Counted from the stretch's first letter, positions 35,094-44,729 are shown. The stretch is 64,000 bases of DNA from UBA1952 sp965246905 (GCA_965246905.1 CBDFFZ010000003.1:310001-374000), one strand, 5' to 3'. Numbers and translations: made by a program. The notes: generated by a model not told the origin, from the sequence alone.

Positions 35094-36170
35094 ATGAAAA
35101 AGATGACACAATTCTATGTACCGATTTTAAAATCCAAAGTAGGTGAGTTTGATGCTTTGTCTAAGCTTCCGGAAATTCAAAAGCCGCTAATACATCCACT
35201 ATTCGACGTGACACCAATGGAATGGGATCATGCATATCTCACAAAGCCTAAGACCTTAAAAGAGCACTTACAGAAGTTCTGCAATAAGGCGTTAAAAGGC
35301 TGGCCCAGAAATAATATGTTCATTGATACATATCTGATCGCAGATAAAAATCTCGATGGGCTTGAATGCATCGAATTTATTTTCCAGGAGCTTGCAAAAA
35401 ATAGTGTCATTCCAATTCCAGTTGTTCATTTAAACTCAACTGGTGATTTTTTGAAATCGATTTACAGTTTTCACTTTTGGGGAGAGATTGCAATAAGAGT
35501 TACAATTGGTGATATTACATCTGGTGAATTCGACAACAAAGTGAACCATATACTTGGTAGTCTTGATCTGACGTACTCAGAATGCCATTTAATTATTGAT
35601 CTGAAAGATGCTGACTTTTCACAAGTTGACGATTTCGCTGAAGGACTAACAGATATTGTCAGTGGCTTCACCCACTATGATGATTGGAAGACTTTCACTA
35701 TTGCTGGTGGGGCCTTCCCTTCAACAAGCAAAATAAAAGGCCCGGCAGAAATAGTTCCTAGGAATGACTGGAAGCTATTTAACAAGGTGATTCAAAATTT
35801 GGCCGCAGCGGGGAAAGTGAGAACAATCAACTATGGTGACTACAGCATCGTGACGCCAGGTTATTTTGAATTCGATCCGAAAATAATGTCGACTAGTGCC
35901 AACATACGATATACAAGCAGCGACGGTTGGTTAGTATTGAAAGGAAAGGCGTTAAAGAAACGCACTGATTGGCAGCAATATTTCGGTCAGGCCGACGAAA
36001 TAGTTAATTCACCCTATTATATGGGCTCTACTTTCTCTCACGGGGATAAACATTTAAAAGAATGCTCCAATCGAACCACGACAAGCGGGAATGCTAACAC
36101 GTGGATGGCTGTAGGGAACAATCATCATTTCGCGAAAGTACTTTCTGATTTATTCTCCAGTGCTCCCTAG
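35094..36170 (+). CDS. beta-family protein (sce7725-like)
   Basis: 358 residues. MTQFYVPILKSKVGEFDALSKLPE opens as in beta-family/sce7725 proteins, with TIM-barrel-like repeated beta-alpha units (PLIHPLFDVTPMEWD, VIPIPVVHLNSTGDF, SECHLIIDLKDADFS, KTFTIAGGAFPS). C-terminal WQQYFGQADEIVNSPYYMGSTFSHGDKHL is typical. Found next to sce7726-family nucleases; the pair occurs in predicted defence loci. 2 bp after the HTH-ImmA gene, converging with sce7726 (77-bp overlap). Confidence 0.75.
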   Translation: MKKMTQFYVPILKSKVGEFDALSKLPEIQKPLIHPLFDVTPMEWDHAYLTKPKTLKEHLQKFCNKALKGWPRNNMFIDTYLIADKNLDGLECIEFIFQELAKNSVIPIPVVHLNSTGDFLKSIYSFHFWGEIAIRVTIGDITSGEFDNKVNHILGSLDLTYSECHLIIDLKDADFSQVDDFAEGLTDIVSGFTHYDDWKTFTIAGGAFPSTSKIKGPAEIVPRNDWKLFNKVIQNLAAAGKVRTINYGDYSIVTPGYFEFDPKIMSTSANIRYTSSDGWLVLKGKALKKRTDWQQYFGQADEIVNSPYYMGSTFSHGDKHLKECSNRTTTSGNANTWMAVGNNHHFAKVLSDLFSSAP

Positions 36171-36714
36171 TTTTTAAGCAATTTAAGACAATTTTGCCAA
36201 GATGACTGGGTGTATAATTTGCAGTGAGAAGATCGTAAAGATCGCACTTGGTTAGGTTTTTTTTGACCTTAACGTTTAAGGAATTTACAAGATCGCAAGC
36301 TTCTTGCTTCCAAAGTAATTGAGCAATATCAAACGTTTTTTTATGTTTATTTATCTTTGCACTCCTTAAGGATTTGAAGGTGATTTCGTTGGTCACATCC
36401 TGTTTTTCGATTAGAAAGATCCCCCACCAAGAAGGGATTAGATCTGTGGCTTTATCAAGATGTTTTTTATCAGTAATAAGATATATCTTATCAAATACGC
36501 CATTATATGATGTTATCTGATTTGCTAACCGATTGAGATTATCCTTTTCAGTCTTGATTTCATATCCAATCATCTTCCCATTGAGAACCGCAATATCTGC
36601 TCTAGACTCTCCATTTTTCAGGCCGAGCTCATCAACAACAAATGTATCCTCACTTATATGTGACGATTTTAAGATGCTACTATGAAAGGCTTGTCTTACA
36701 ATTCGGTCGTTCAT
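36094..36714 (-). CDS. sce7726-family protein, PD-(D/E)xK-like nuclease
   Basis: 206 residues from MNDRIVRQAFHSSIL. Residues ~30-58 give ESRADIAVLNGKMIGYEIKTEKDNLNRL, i.e. D...E-x-K, the PD-(D/E)xK nuclease core. The family is named after Sorangium sce7726, a neighbour of sce7725. Convergent and overlapping by 77 bp with the beta-family gene, which limits recombination between the two and suggests an old association. Predicted DNA endonuclease. Confidence 0.78.
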   Translation of the reverse strand: MNDRIVRQAFHSSILKSSHISEDTFVVDELGLKNGESRADIAVLNGKMIGYEIKTEKDNLNRLANQITSYNGVFDKIYLITDKKHLDKATDLIPSWWGIFLIEKQDVTNEITFKSLRSAKINKHKKTFDIAQLLWKQEACDLVNSLNVKVKKNLTKCDLYDLLTANYTPSHLGKIVLNCLKTREHWRINQKVLSRNDDCSLQPSTC

Positions 36715-36883
36715 TTTTGTCCTTGTATACACGAATTTAGGTACTGTCTATCGATATCTCTGTAAAAGACCAGAAAAAGGGGTATTTAGATTGGCATAGG
36801 CTTTCTATAATGATGTGAAACGTATGCTTGATTAAATAATAACGGAATAGTCTTATCAAAGTCGTTAAGATTCCTGACAAATT

Positions 36884-38110
36884 TTACGACGGAAATGTTT
36901 TGTTCTTTTTATTTAAGACCATATCTAATGCATCATCTGCTTCTTTATGGATAAAATTAGATTGATAGCCAATAGTGGTCGCAATATTGGTGTGCCTATA
37001 AAGTTTCTGAAGCATTCTTATATCAATGTCTTCTCCAGCGAGCTGGGCGAATGTGTGTCTTGAAATATGCATCGTAAGCTTTTTATTTATCTCTGCGGCC
37101 TTAGCAACATCATTTTTTAGCACCTTATCAATAGCGCTTACCTTGAAGGCAATTGTTCGCTCCATGATAAAACGATCTTGAAGGTCCACGCCTTTTAATT
37201 CAGGAAAGACCAGATCATTTTCATTTACCTTAAATTCTTTGTATTGGCTTAAAATGGCCTCTGCTTTGTCTGGAATTTTTAAAGACCCGCCTTTTTTATT
37301 CTTGCCCATTGTATAGTGGAGACGATGGTTCTGAAAATCGGCCCAAGTAAGTCGCAACACATCGCTTATGCGCATACCGGCGAAGTAGTAGGAAAAGAGC
37401 CAGAGATTTCGCGCATGATTAGCCTTGCCTTCAAGTGCTACATTCTCTAATGCCTCAATATCTTCTTCGTTAAGGCCTACTTTACTTGTGTCAGGAAACT
37501 TAATTGCCACCTTCCCTTTTCCAAATGGGTAATATTTTTCATCGACTACAGCGGCAGCAATCGCAAAACTGAACACAGATCTGATAACAACGAGATGATT
37601 AACCGCTGACCGTTCTGATTGTTTTAGAGAGTTTTCGACATGGGACTTAAAGCGCTCCAAAATCGGGATCGTGATGTCTTGGAATGCTGTATCGTGCTTA
37701 AGGAAGTTTTTAAAATTTTGGATTCGGGATTTATCAGGAGTGTAACGATTATACTTTCCAGCTTCTTTAAGTTGTTGAAGGTATAAATCTGCTTGGGGGA
37801 AAAAGGTGGCTTGAGTTTTTGGTTTTACTTTTGCCTTTACTGCACTCGCACTTACGTGCTTTTTGTCTGTCTCTAATTCTATGGATTGATCATTTGCCTC
37901 AGCCAACTTTTTAAGCAAGTACATATTAAGTCGAGTGCTATTGGGATGCGATTTTTTAACCCTTCGCTCTGCATTATCCCAATCGGATTCTTTGATAGAA
38001 TGTTCAAGGTAAATAAAAGTTGATTTTCTATCTTTAGTAACACGAATAGCTAAAGGATATGTGCCGTCCTGCTTCTTGTCCTTCTTCAATACAATCTTTA
38101 TCACAGCCAT
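36884..38110 (-). CDS. tyrosine integrase of the tRNA-Phe island
   Basis: 408 residues from MAVIKIVLKKDKKQDGTYPLAIRVTKDRK; the open frame extends upstream but there only translates the tRNA fragment, so this start is chosen. Arm-binding domain ~1-90, SAM-like core ~140-240, catalytic domain with R in AGMRISDVLRLTWADF, H-x-x-R in HISRHTFAQL and YRHTNIATTIGYQSN containing H and the nucleophilic Tyr. Standard Bacteroidota conjugative-element integrase, oriented away from attR. Confidence 0.93.
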   Translation of the reverse strand: MAVIKIVLKKDKKQDGTYPLAIRVTKDRKSTFIYLEHSIKESDWDNAERRVKKSHPNSTRLNMYLLKKLAEANDQSIELETDKKHVSASAVKAKVKPKTQATFFPQADLYLQQLKEAGKYNRYTPDKSRIQNFKNFLKHDTAFQDITIPILERFKSHVENSLKQSERSAVNHLVVIRSVFSFAIAAAVVDEKYYPFGKGKVAIKFPDTSKVGLNEEDIEALENVALEGKANHARNLWLFSYYFAGMRISDVLRLTWADFQNHRLHYTMGKNKKGGSLKIPDKAEAILSQYKEFKVNENDLVFPELKGVDLQDRFIMERTIAFKVSAIDKVLKNDVAKAAEINKKLTMHISRHTFAQLAGEDIDIRMLQKLYRHTNIATTIGYQSNFIHKEADDALDMVLNKKNKTFPS

Positions 38111-38130
38111 AATCAAACCTATGAATAATC

Positions 38131-38149
38131 CGACAACTATCCGACAACA
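38131..38149 (+). repeat. arm-type repeat inside attR
   Basis: CGACAACTATCCGACAACA, identical to 6243-6261 inside attL and in the same orientation. Contains an internal CGACAAC repeat, likely integrase arm sites. Confidence 0.7.
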
Positions 38150-38251
38150 TTTTGCGTTTTCGTATGGTTCTCTAAAAATTGATGTGATGCTGTAAATCAA
38201 TGTTGGCGCATGTTTCAGCGCATATTGCATCATATCAATACAATAAATTGG

Positions 38252-38300
38252 GGACTGAAAATCCATGTGTCGCCGGTTCGATCCCGGCCCACACCACGGT
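38252..38300 (+). repeat. attR: 49-bp direct repeat, tRNA-Phe 3' half
   Basis: Identical to 6146-6194. No D arm or acceptor 5' strand precedes it, so neither end of the island carries an intact tRNA-Phe. Confidence 0.9.
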
Positions 38301-38366
38301 GCCAAACCTCGGTTAGTGATTGTTGATAAGCGAATGCAAACCAACAAGTTCATTGACAAAAAAATC

Positions 38367-38396
38367 GCCCTCGGCTTCATTGTCGGGGGCTTTTTT
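38367..38396 (+). terminator. intrinsic terminator after attR
   Basis: GCCCTCGGC / GTCGGGGGC stem (9 pairs with two G-U), followed by TTTTTT. The interval 38400-38640 holds no gene I can support. Confidence 0.75.
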
Positions 38397-38646
38397 ATGA
38401 GTCTAATTTCGAGCCACTACAACAATGCTACAACATTGAGTATCGTCCTGTGGTCCAAGAATTCGAGAGGTTACTAGTTATTTCGCTGGCCAAGTCAAAT
38501 TTTAGCGCTTATTAACGCCCATTAAAAACTTGAAAAACCGCTTGTTGATAGGTAGCTCAAAAACTTTCCGTGCGGATTTTTAGTTCTTCAACCGTCGCAA
38601 GATCAACGATGAAGCGATGTTCAATGTCATTCCTTCAACTCGCTTA

Positions 38647-38752
38647 CTGGTTAATCAGGTGGTCGTTGGTTCGAGTCCAACAGGGGGAGCACATGATGAA
38701 AGCCGCTACTGGAGCGGCTTTCGTGTTTTACCCTGATTGGATAGTCGAACCG
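38647..38752 (+). repeat. decayed tRNA-Asn 3' end plus terminator, copy 1
   Basis: TGGTTAATCAGGTGGTCG, T arm GTTGG-TTCGAGT-CCAAC and acceptor AGGGGGAGC resemble the 3' half of a Bacteroidota tRNA-Asn (GTT anticodon in GGTTAAT). It is followed by the hairpin AAAGCCGCTACTGGAGCGGCTTT and then TTTTACC. Similar sequence recurs at 41404-41495. Insertion scar; 38752-39133 holds no other gene. Confidence 0.55.
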
Positions 38753-39133
38753 TGGGCAGAACGGGTCATAACTCCTCAATCACCTTCTTGTACCATTCGT
38801 TTACCCGACTACTATGTTTGGGAGGCGGTAGCGGGGGAGGCAGAAGATCATTCTATATCTGCCTGATTCGTCATCCAAGACAGTTTAGCGACTCGTATTG
38901 TTCTTGAATATGAAATCGAGCAGTAGATAAGACCTCTCGTCACATAGTCGTTAGACCATTAAATTGATCATAATCATACTTGGACAGCGAGATAGAATTT
39001 TTCATAAAATTTATTTTTGCCTACTCTGATCAGTTTTCGGCTATCCTGATTGATGTTGTAATGCGATCAACAAAATACCCTACGAAGAGGTGATACAGAG
39101 ATGATCAACTCTTCGTAGGCTATTTGCTGAAAA

Positions 39134-39889
39134 CTAATTCTTAGAAGCAGTGGCAACTTCTGTATGTACGTGGCTGCCACGATTATGCCTGGTTTCACGC
39201 TTATGTGTTCCATCGCTCTGCCGAACACAAGCTGAAATTGATATACATGCCACCGTACAGCCAGCCGTAACCTCGTTATAGCCCTTATAAGCTCTCCAAG
39301 TGGTGTCAATTAACGCCAGACCATCATACTTTATTTGAGGTTCGTATTTCAAGATGTTTGCTCTACGCTCAGTGTCTGATGTTTCGGCGAGCATAGACGC
39401 GAATGGAGGTTTATGATTTTTGTAAAAACTACGCGGAATAACGCATGGCCCGAGAATATCTGCGACTTTTAATTCCTTTAACGCGTTGGCAAATTCGTTA
39501 AAGAAGCCGCTTTTGTCGAGCAGTATGTTTTCATTTTTTACTACCTCTTCATCGGCGGAAAATTCTACCGGCAAAAAATCATCATTCCTCCACATCCAAC
39601 TATTGGCCGTACTGTTGCCTACAGCTGTTCTCTTTTGCGCGCTAGTCACAAGACAAGGCGCTCCAATTTCATCCATCTCTGCAGATTCAAACATTTGTTC
39701 ATCTTCTGAGATAATGTTATGATTGTGCAGAAGCCGAATTCCTACTACCTCCTCTAAACCGTAATTGGCAATAACCTCGCATAGGGTATTCAGTACTTTT
39801 TGCTTCCCAAGTAAGTTCAACTTGTCATCTGATAACTCTACGGCAGGCAGAGCGTTGTAGAATTCACTTAACTGTTGTTTGTTTTTCAT
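39134..39889 (-). CDS. hypothetical protein
   Basis: 251 residues, not recognised. Helical N-terminal half (LSEFYNALPAVELSDDKLNLLG, LCEVIANYGLEEVVGIRLLHNH) and a C-terminal part with Cys/His (GCTVACISISACVRQSDGTHKRETRHN), perhaps a metal site. No signal peptide. Cargo of the segment between the two tRNA-Asn scars. The 370 bp upstream of it (39890-40260) hold no gene I can support. Confidence 0.55.
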   Translation of the reverse strand: MKNKQQLSEFYNALPAVELSDDKLNLLGKQKVLNTLCEVIANYGLEEVVGIRLLHNHNIISEDEQMFESAEMDEIGAPCLVTSAQKRTAVGNSTANSWMWRNDDFLPVEFSADEEVVKNENILLDKSGFFNEFANALKELKVADILGPCVIPRSFYKNHKPPFASMLAETSDTERRANILKYEPQIKYDGLALIDTTWRAYKGYNEVTAGCTVACISISACVRQSDGTHKRETRHNRGSHVHTEVATASKN

Positions 39890-40263
39890 TTTTCAAATTT
39901 TTAATGGTTAAAAGTGTAAATGAAAATTACGGATATTTTACATTTTTCAAAAAGAAATTGTAGTAAAATGAAACAATAAAGAAACTTTTTTATGTCTGTC
40001 AGGTGGTATTAAAACGCGGCTTGTAGTTCTCAGTATTTATCATTATGAGTTGTGCTATTTATTGGACGCAACACTAAGTATATAGCCGCAAATCAAGATC
40101 ACGTTCTAGCTCGCCTCACTTAGCTTAATTTTTTAGCCATTCTTGATGTTGTCGAGGAGATGCAAAATCTCGTAATTTGGCGAAAAAAATAATGTACCGT
40201 CAATTCGCCTTTGAATCGGGCACTTATGAGAGATTATCCATTTTTTACTTAAATATTTATACC

Positions 40264-41286
40264 ATGTCTTCATCTTTACGCAAAATCTTAGCTTTCTCGC
40301 CATCGTCAGTTTTTGTAAGGGTTATCATTGCTTCTTCCATTTCTATGTTCAGTTTAACAAGCGCATGTGCTCAGACATCGTTGTGGACAACACTCTCACC
40401 CAAATTAATTTCTGCTTACGTCGAGATCAAATCCAACAATGAATCACTTGAAATGGCTCAAAAAGCTGCGAGTGACTTAGCTGCAGGTAAAAATCCGTCA
40501 TTCCCAACAAATAAATGGGCGGACCTAGCGAGTAGGTATCAAAATACTGCTAGAAAATTTATCGATGCACCATTGCCAACCGATTTTGATGCCAAGCCAT
40601 TTTCATTTTCTTTTGGCGAACTGCAAAACTGTGACACAAGAAGCAATAGTCTGAACAAAATCCAAGGATTTATTTCAGCCCTTCAATCCGCGAGTAGTAG
40701 AGGCAAAGATGCTCTAGCATTTCTGAGTTCTTATTCTAAAGAAGTCGATGCGGCCAAAGATGCGTTAAAATATATTATTGATTTGCACGCCAAAGCTATG
40801 GTTACAGTTCCGCCGTTCAATGATGTATTTGCTTGGGATTGGTTAGAATTGGATCAATCGGTTTACCCAGCACTAAGCAACGTCAGAACTGCAATAAATA
40901 CTCAACAGGCAAAAATTAAAACCAACTTAGATCTCGTCAATATTTATATTACCAATTTAACAAGCAATTTTTCTCAGTTAGAAAAGCTGTCTTGCAGTCT
41001 GGCAGGGGTCTGGAAAGGCAATTCGACTGGTGATGGTAGGACAGTGCCAATGCAAATACTAATTAAGAATGAAGGCGGGCAGTGGAGTGGATTAATTAAT
41101 GTTAATGACAACGGCGATTCATTTCGTGATACTCACGTGAATTCTCCGACAATTACGTTTGTTGTCGGCAATGCAAGCACTCCGTTTACATACTCTGGTA
41201 CAATGTCAAATGATGGTACAAAACTTACTGGAACACTTTCAAGTTCTCTGGTAAATGGTACATTTAAATTGTCCAGAACGCAATAG
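40264..41286 (+). CDS. secreted protein with C-terminal beta domain
   Basis: 340 residues from MSSSLRKILAFSPSSVFV; the open frame starts 29 codons earlier but lacks a signal peptide there. Signal sequence ends near TSACAQ. The middle is helical (SLEMAQKAASDLAAGKNPSF, FISALQSASSRGKDALAFLS). The C-terminal ~80 residues (AGVWKGNSTGDGRTVPMQIL...FTYSGTMSNDGTKLTGTLSS) are a lipocalin/avidin-like beta barrel common in secreted Bacteroidota proteins. Function unknown. Confidence 0.65.
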   Translation: MSSSLRKILAFSPSSVFVRVIIASSISMFSLTSACAQTSLWTTLSPKLISAYVEIKSNNESLEMAQKAASDLAAGKNPSFPTNKWADLASRYQNTARKFIDAPLPTDFDAKPFSFSFGELQNCDTRSNSLNKIQGFISALQSASSRGKDALAFLSSYSKEVDAAKDALKYIIDLHAKAMVTVPPFNDVFAWDWLELDQSVYPALSNVRTAINTQQAKIKTNLDLVNIYITNLTSNFSQLEKLSCSLAGVWKGNSTGDGRTVPMQILIKNEGGQWSGLINVNDNGDSFRDTHVNSPTITFVVGNASTPFTYSGTMSNDGTKLTGTLSSSLVNGTFKLSRTQ

Positions 41287-41403
41287 TCACCGAACTAGGT
41301 ACAATGTTATACTTTATCTTGATGTAAGTGACAGGCTTATCGATTAGGGTATTAGTGCAAAAAGACTCTTTTAAACTGCCAATAATTTCAAATCCTCCAA
41401 GAA

Positions 41404-41495
41404 CCGGTTCGAGATTTGTACCATAGGGGGAGCACGAGACAAAAGCCGCTACTGTAGCAGCTTTTGCTTTTTACCCTCATTGGATTCTCGAACCC
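41404..41495 (+). repeat. decayed tRNA-Asn 3' end plus terminator, copy 2
   Basis: Partner of 38666-38752: CCGGTTCGAG, AGGGGGAGCAC, AAAAGCCGCTACTG-TAGCAGCTTTT, TTTTACCCTCATTGGAT. More decayed than copy 1. It brackets the 2.7-kb segment holding two genes. Confidence 0.5.
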
Positions 41496-41620
41496 ATAGA
41501 CAGGGGAACTTTACTTTTCAACCGTCCGATTTATAGGAGCACCGACAGGACGACTATTTAATGCAAGATGATTGCCTATGCTATAGTGCTTCACGAATGC
41601 CTTATGTTTAATTTGCGACT

Positions 41621-42598
41621 ATGGACGATAAGATCAAGAGATTTTTTGCACCCTATACTATTCTTCGATCAACGCAAAATCCTCCAAATGAAGACAATAA
41701 AACAAAACGCTGTCGTTTCTGTGGAAAGGGAGAAGAAGAAACCAGCTTTGATATGGTTCCTCACATAATTCCAGAATTGCTCGGTGCAAACGCTATAACC
41801 TGCGACGATGAATGTGACGAGTGTAATGGGCTGTTTAGTAAATACGAGAGTCACCTAGCAATCTATTTTCGGCCTTACCTCACAATGGTTGGGGTGAAAG
41901 GCAAAAAGGGCGTTCCAAATTTTCAGTCTAGAACTGAAAACAGGGATGAAAGCACAAGAACGAACATCTTATTCACTGATGAAGGGAAGAGGCAGATACT
42001 CTTGACACACCTTAATGATTATAAGGTTGATGAGAAAAGCAAAACGATGTCACTAACATTTAGACTGCCCCCATGCCGGCCGCTTTGGGTTTACAAAGCG
42101 TTAGTGAAGATTGGTATTTCGATGATGTCAACTGACGAGAGGAAGTGCTATAGGGAGGCGATAAATTGGCTGAGAAATCTAGATAGTGATGCTGTTTATT
42201 TCCCGACTGCGTTCGTCACGATTTTGCCTCGCAAAAAATTTAGGTCCCCCTTTGCTCAATTGCTAGAGGCTGATGAAATTTTTACAGGCGATCAATTCGT
42301 CCCGAAAAACTCGCTCCTTGTCTATTTTGGGAATATCGTTGTGCAGATTTTCTTCCCTTTGCCTGACGATTTTGACTTCGCTACGTCAAATAAGAAATCG
42401 CCAGCTTTAAATATATTTCCGGCGTCAATTCACAACACTAGCTCGGATGATTTCCCGGGTTCCAGTCCTAACGATGAGATCACAATAAGATATAAGTTCG
42501 CTTCTGTTGATTTGAGCTTGGAGAGCAGCATTACTTATGACCAAAATCTTAACTTCACATTTAAGACCGGAGAATTCAATATTCCTTCGGTCGAATAG
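41621..42598 (+). CDS. HNH endonuclease-type protein
   Basis: 325 residues. RCRFCGKGEEETSFDMVPHIIPELLGAN...CDDECDECNGLFSKYESHLAIYF (~30-88) is the HNH_4/5-like site: two CxxC knuckles with H-I-I-P and C-N-x-x-F. The rest (~90-325) is a specific domain with FRLPPCRPLWVYKALVKIG. First gene of a plus-strand operon with the SIR2 gene. Predicted DNA or RNA nickase; a defence effector by context. Confidence 0.75.
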   Translation: MDDKIKRFFAPYTILRSTQNPPNEDNKTKRCRFCGKGEEETSFDMVPHIIPELLGANAITCDDECDECNGLFSKYESHLAIYFRPYLTMVGVKGKKGVPNFQSRTENRDESTRTNILFTDEGKRQILLTHLNDYKVDEKSKTMSLTFRLPPCRPLWVYKALVKIGISMMSTDERKCYREAINWLRNLDSDAVYFPTAFVTILPRKKFRSPFAQLLEADEIFTGDQFVPKNSLLVYFGNIVVQIFFPLPDDFDFATSNKKSPALNIFPASIHNTSSDDFPGSSPNDEITIRYKFASVDLSLESSITYDQNLNFTFKTGEFNIPSVE

Positions 42599-42654
42599 CT
42601 TTTAGCAAAAACGCTAACAATGGCCAATCTGCACAATTTTATCAGACAACAAGA

Positions 42655-42918
42655 ATGTATTTACAAAGGAACGTTACACAGTCAGGGATAATGGTGCCTT
42701 ATTTCGACATGCTCGTAAAAATGGAAGAAAGCGCAAACCAGATAATCAATGGAATTCCTTCTCGCCAAACAACCACGGATATAATACTAGGATCAGAACT
42801 TGTGCATTGCATTGTCACTTACGCTTTCTTAGGAGAGCCTCCAACAAGTCAACATATTCGTCGGTCACAAACGCACAAACCGCACAAACGCCTCCTCACT
42901 AAACTATATACTCGATGA
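42655..42918 (+). CDS. small hypothetical protein in HNH-SIR2 operon
   Basis: 87 residues: MYLQRNVTQSGIMVPYFDML, VKMEESANQIINGIPSR and a basic end. Its TGA overlaps the SIR2 ATG (ATGA), and it lies 56 bp after the HNH gene. Reading frame is open and well placed, but codon use is only moderately convincing. Confidence 0.4.
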   Translation: MYLQRNVTQSGIMVPYFDMLVKMEESANQIINGIPSRQTTTDIILGSELVHCIVTYAFLGEPPTSQHIRRSQTHKPHKRLLTKLYTR

Positions 42919-44729
42919 AAATATCTTGGGTAATTGGTGCTGGCGCATCAAAAGAAGCATTTTATCCACTCGTACGAGATTTTTTAGACGACGAATATAT
43001 CAAAAAGTGGGAAAAGATTACTCTGGCAACCTTCGGTAATAGTTTCAATTATATCACTAGCGATTTGCTTCGCGATGTTGCTAAACTCAAAGAATTTGGA
43101 AGAGACATCAATGAAGTGATGTTTAACGCTCTCCGCAGCGATAACATGCCACTATATGAACAATCATTACTCCATATTCACAAGCTTTTCCAACTTATAC
43201 AATTGTACTACACAGACAATTATTCACTTCAATATATGGACGCTTTCGTTCAAATATTATATACCACTAATTCTTCCGTAATTAGTCTGAATTACGATCA
43301 GCTGATTGAGGAAAGGCTTTCCCTACATTATTTTGGGATGTTAGAAAATGAGGCTTGGAGTCTTGCTCGTAAAGAACACTCCACAGATGCTGCCGATTTT
43401 TTTGATCGAAAAGACTTTCACTTGCAAAACATCTTGAAAGATGCGCCTAACGTGTATGATTATGGCGTTTTCTCAAAGAAGCTAAAGAAAAATTTTGCAG
43501 AAAGCGAGGGAATTATAGACTCAAACTCTGGATATTTATATACAAACATCGACGAAAATGGGATCGTAAAAATATTGAAACCCCACGGGTCAATTAGTTG
43601 GTATAAGTGCAATGTCTGCCACTCTATACTTAACCTTCCACGCATTTTGGTGGGGGCAAAAGAAGGCACACTTTCTCATGGATTAGCGCCAACTCATAAG
43701 ATCAACTTTATGTGTCCAACCTGTCTTCGTAAGGAAACGCTAGTAAACGCAATTGTTCCTCCCACACGCAATGAAAGTCTACCTTTTGCGGACGATCTTA
43801 AGGATATATGGAATGAGATTGAATCTGATCTAAGTGCGTCTGATATTTGGATCGTAGCTGGGTACTCCTTTCCGAAAGAAGACGTTGAGTTCCGGAAAGC
43901 AGTTGAAAATCAAACAAGAAGCAATCGCCAAGTAATCTACGTAGATCCATATTTGGATGATACAAGAAGACAGAACTTACAAGAATTATTTGGAAGCGTA
44001 TACTTTGTTGAGAAGACTTTTTCTGATTTTCTCGGCTATGTGATATTGTTGTCTGTTGCCGATTTGACTGAAGCTAGTTCCAAACTCGATAGAGTGATAA
44101 AAAGTGTATTTGGCTACGCCGATAGAGAAAATACTCGCGCGCATAGTCGAATGAGACTTTCTTCAAGTCTTATATCGATTGCAGAAGATGAAACTGCTTC
44201 TATTTGGCAAAGACGGCGCACAATTGAAATGCTTGGCTTCACTCGCAACGAGCAAGTACGGTCTTTTTTGACAGATAGATTTCACCAACATTTCATAAGC
44301 GACCTCAGGGCTTCGTTAGTAAAAGCGCTTGAAAATTTTCCTAGCCCCGAGACGTTGCAATTGATAGGAGTTTATTTATTCGACAATGAACCGATTCAAC
44401 AGGCGTCAGACAACTTGCATAGGGTAACAAATCCTGTATCGGCATTCGCATATATCACATTGAATAATCTTTTAAAGAAAGAATGCAAGCTAAGGTATGA
44501 CCACATTATTTATATACTGCTATACATAGCCCAGAATGCTAGACCCGATGGTTTGTCGCGGCAAAGAGCAAATAAGTCTTTGGATTTAGCTCTGTCTCTG
44601 AACGCTCCAGGCATAGAGTTTATCACCGGGAAGCAATATGAAGACGAAATGCTACGTAATGAATCCTATCTGATAATTCATCAATACAGAAGTATATATC
44701 ACAAGTGGTTTGATAGCCCGAAAGAATGA
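42915..44729 (+). CDS. SIR2-domain protein with HEAT-like C-terminus
   Basis: 604 residues. SIR2 NAD-binding fold: SWVIGAGASKEAF (~4-16), SVISLNYDQLIEERL (~121-135; N127), LKPHGSISWY (~221-230; catalytic His224), a Zn-type pair KCNVC (231-235) and CPTC (267-270), then IWIVAGYSFPKEDVEFRKA and VIYVDPYLDD (~311-349). The C-terminal ~210 residues are helical repeats. Bacterial SIR2-like effectors deplete NAD in abortive infection. Shares an operon with HNH gene. Confidence 0.85.
   Translation: MKISWVIGAGASKEAFYPLVRDFLDDEYIKKWEKITLATFGNSFNYITSDLLRDVAKLKEFGRDINEVMFNALRSDNMPLYEQSLLHIHKLFQLIQLYYTDNYSLQYMDAFVQILYTTNSSVISLNYDQLIEERLSLHYFGMLENEAWSLARKEHSTDAADFFDRKDFHLQNILKDAPNVYDYGVFSKKLKKNFAESEGIIDSNSGYLYTNIDENGIVKILKPHGSISWYKCNVCHSILNLPRILVGAKEGTLSHGLAPTHKINFMCPTCLRKETLVNAIVPPTRNESLPFADDLKDIWNEIESDLSASDIWIVAGYSFPKEDVEFRKAVENQTRSNRQVIYVDPYLDDTRRQNLQELFGSVYFVEKTFSDFLGYVILLSVADLTEASSKLDRVIKSVFGYADRENTRAHSRMRLSSSLISIAEDETASIWQRRRTIEMLGFTRNEQVRSFLTDRFHQHFISDLRASLVKALENFPSPETLQLIGVYLFDNEPIQQASDNLHRVTNPVSAFAYITLNNLLKKECKLRYDHIIYILLYIAQNARPDGLSRQRANKSLDLALSLNAPGIEFITGKQYEDEMLRNESYLIIHQYRSIYHKWFDSPKE

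Noticed and set aside
38111..38380. N-terminal extension of the island integrase
   Set aside because: The extra codons translate the arm repeat and the tRNA fragment; the protein starts naturally at 38110.
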